Assembly (NCBI GenBank): GCA_963920705.1
Contig: CAWUCO010000268.1
Coordinates: 3,534,001 to 3,598,000, forward strand
Origin: Odiellus spinosus
Lineage: Eukaryota; Arthropoda; Arachnida; Opiliones; Phalangiidae
DNA: 64,000 nt
Reading direction: 5' to 3'
Positions 63,609 to 64,000 of the stretch are shown one piece after another. The notes under the pieces were generated by a model. That model searched no databases and had not been told where the DNA came from. It saw nothing but the letters and a program-made list of their open reading frames with translations. The first letter of the stretch is position 1; the number at the start of each line of letters is the position of its first letter. The translations under genes were made by a program, and so were the position numbers.

Positions 63609-63855
63609 CAGTCTTAGTATTCAACATAATAAAAGTATAATAAAAATATAATAGAACACCCTTGTAAATCTAACACATTTCTCTCTTTCTAATGCAAACT
63701 CCCAATGAAACGCCGTCTTTCACGGTGTTTCAACCTTATCTACAGCTTTTGATAACTCAGTCTTAGTATTAATCCGAAACGTATAGAAAAATATAGAGTA
63801 CCCCCACGAGCCTAACGAATTTTTCTCTCTCGAATGCAAACACTCAATGAAACGG
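63609..63855 (+). repeat. Diverged tandem duplication of about 100 bp
   Basis: Two related segments lie at 63,609-63,712 and 63,758-63,854. Both begin with CAGTCTTAGTATT, pass through an ATA-rich part and TCTCTCT, and end with AATGCAAAC-C-CAATGAAACG. The offset changes from 149 to 142 bp along the alignment because of small indels, so the duplication is old. The second copy leads directly into the (GAA)10 tract. Confidence 0.8.
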
Positions 63856-63869
63856 ACTCGCGGTCGGAC

Positions 63870-63899
63870 GAAGAAGAAGAAGAAGAAGAAGAAGAAGAA
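63870..63899 (+). repeat. (GAA)10 microsatellite
   Basis: Ten perfect GAA triplets follow GGTCGGAC. The purine-only strand could adopt triplex structure, as GAA tracts are known to do. An apparent 86-codon minus-strand reading frame across this site is only the phenylalanine run produced by TTC repeats. Confidence 0.93.
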
Positions 63900-64000
63900 A
63901 ACCTCAGTTATCATTGACAAAAAAGATTCCACCTCATAAGACAAATCTCCATAGACTTTTCTAATGAAATTTTGAGACACTTATAAATAAAACAGGCCAG

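Noticed and set aside
63720..63980. 86-codon minus-strand frame with a poly-phenylalanine run
   Set aside because: The run is the (GAA)10 microsatellite read as TTC; the rest lies in the diverged duplication.
60646..64000. Satellite relics or tRNA genes in the right flank
   Set aside because: No stretch matches half A, half B or the linker, and no A-box/B-box pair with a cloverleaf was found by eye.

Overview
This window is eukaryotic heterochromatin, and I find no gene in it that I can support. About 93% of it (bases 1 to about 59,723) is one uninterrupted satellite DNA array: roughly 156 copies of a strongly AT-rich unit of about 383 bp. The rest is a compact foldback (long inverted repeat) transposon at 59,722-60,645, then about 3.35 kb of AT-rich single-copy DNA with small simple repeats. 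Long-range satellite, microsatellites and a foldback element without bacterial-type genes point to an animal, most likely an insect or other arthropod. I do not recognise the satellite family and cannot name a species.

The satellite monomer is itself a long imperfect palindrome. Two related half-units, called A and B here, face each other around a centre of about 30 bp. Each arm is about 122 bp, and the arms are about 81% identical over the 105 bases I aligned by eye. The linker between monomers holds a second, smaller dyad. Because the unit looks alike on both strands, exchange between A and B can reverse its direction, and the array shows this. Bases 1-24,220 run mainly in reverse (A on the minus strand), and 24,230-59,723 run forward. 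Twelve single-monomer islands inside the reverse part point the other way, and every junction lies within or close to the conserved core.

Recent amplification is layered on top. Clear offsets are 6,126 bp (16 monomers) at 7.5-18.2 kb, 2,297 bp (6-mer) at 9.8-13.8 kb and again at 44.3-48.4 kb, 1,532 bp (4-mer) at 33.3-36.5 kb and 53.1-54.7 kb, 1,148 bp (3-mer) at 37.2-41.8 kb, 765 bp (dimer) at 42.4-43.7 kb, and 3,063 bp (8-mer) at 52.3-55.8 kb.

The array ends abruptly, without a decay gradient, exactly at the foldback element. That element sits on a TA dinucleotide of a monomer. It has arms of about 363 bp, each built from two 145-bp direct repeats, around a 194-bp non-coding middle. Satellite does not resume on its far side, so the element marks the edge of the array. 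The distal 3.35 kb holds a degenerate 16-bp minisatellite, a (GAA)10 tract, a G12 run and two small diverged duplications. A centromeric or pericentromeric location is a reasonable inference but is not shown by the sequence.
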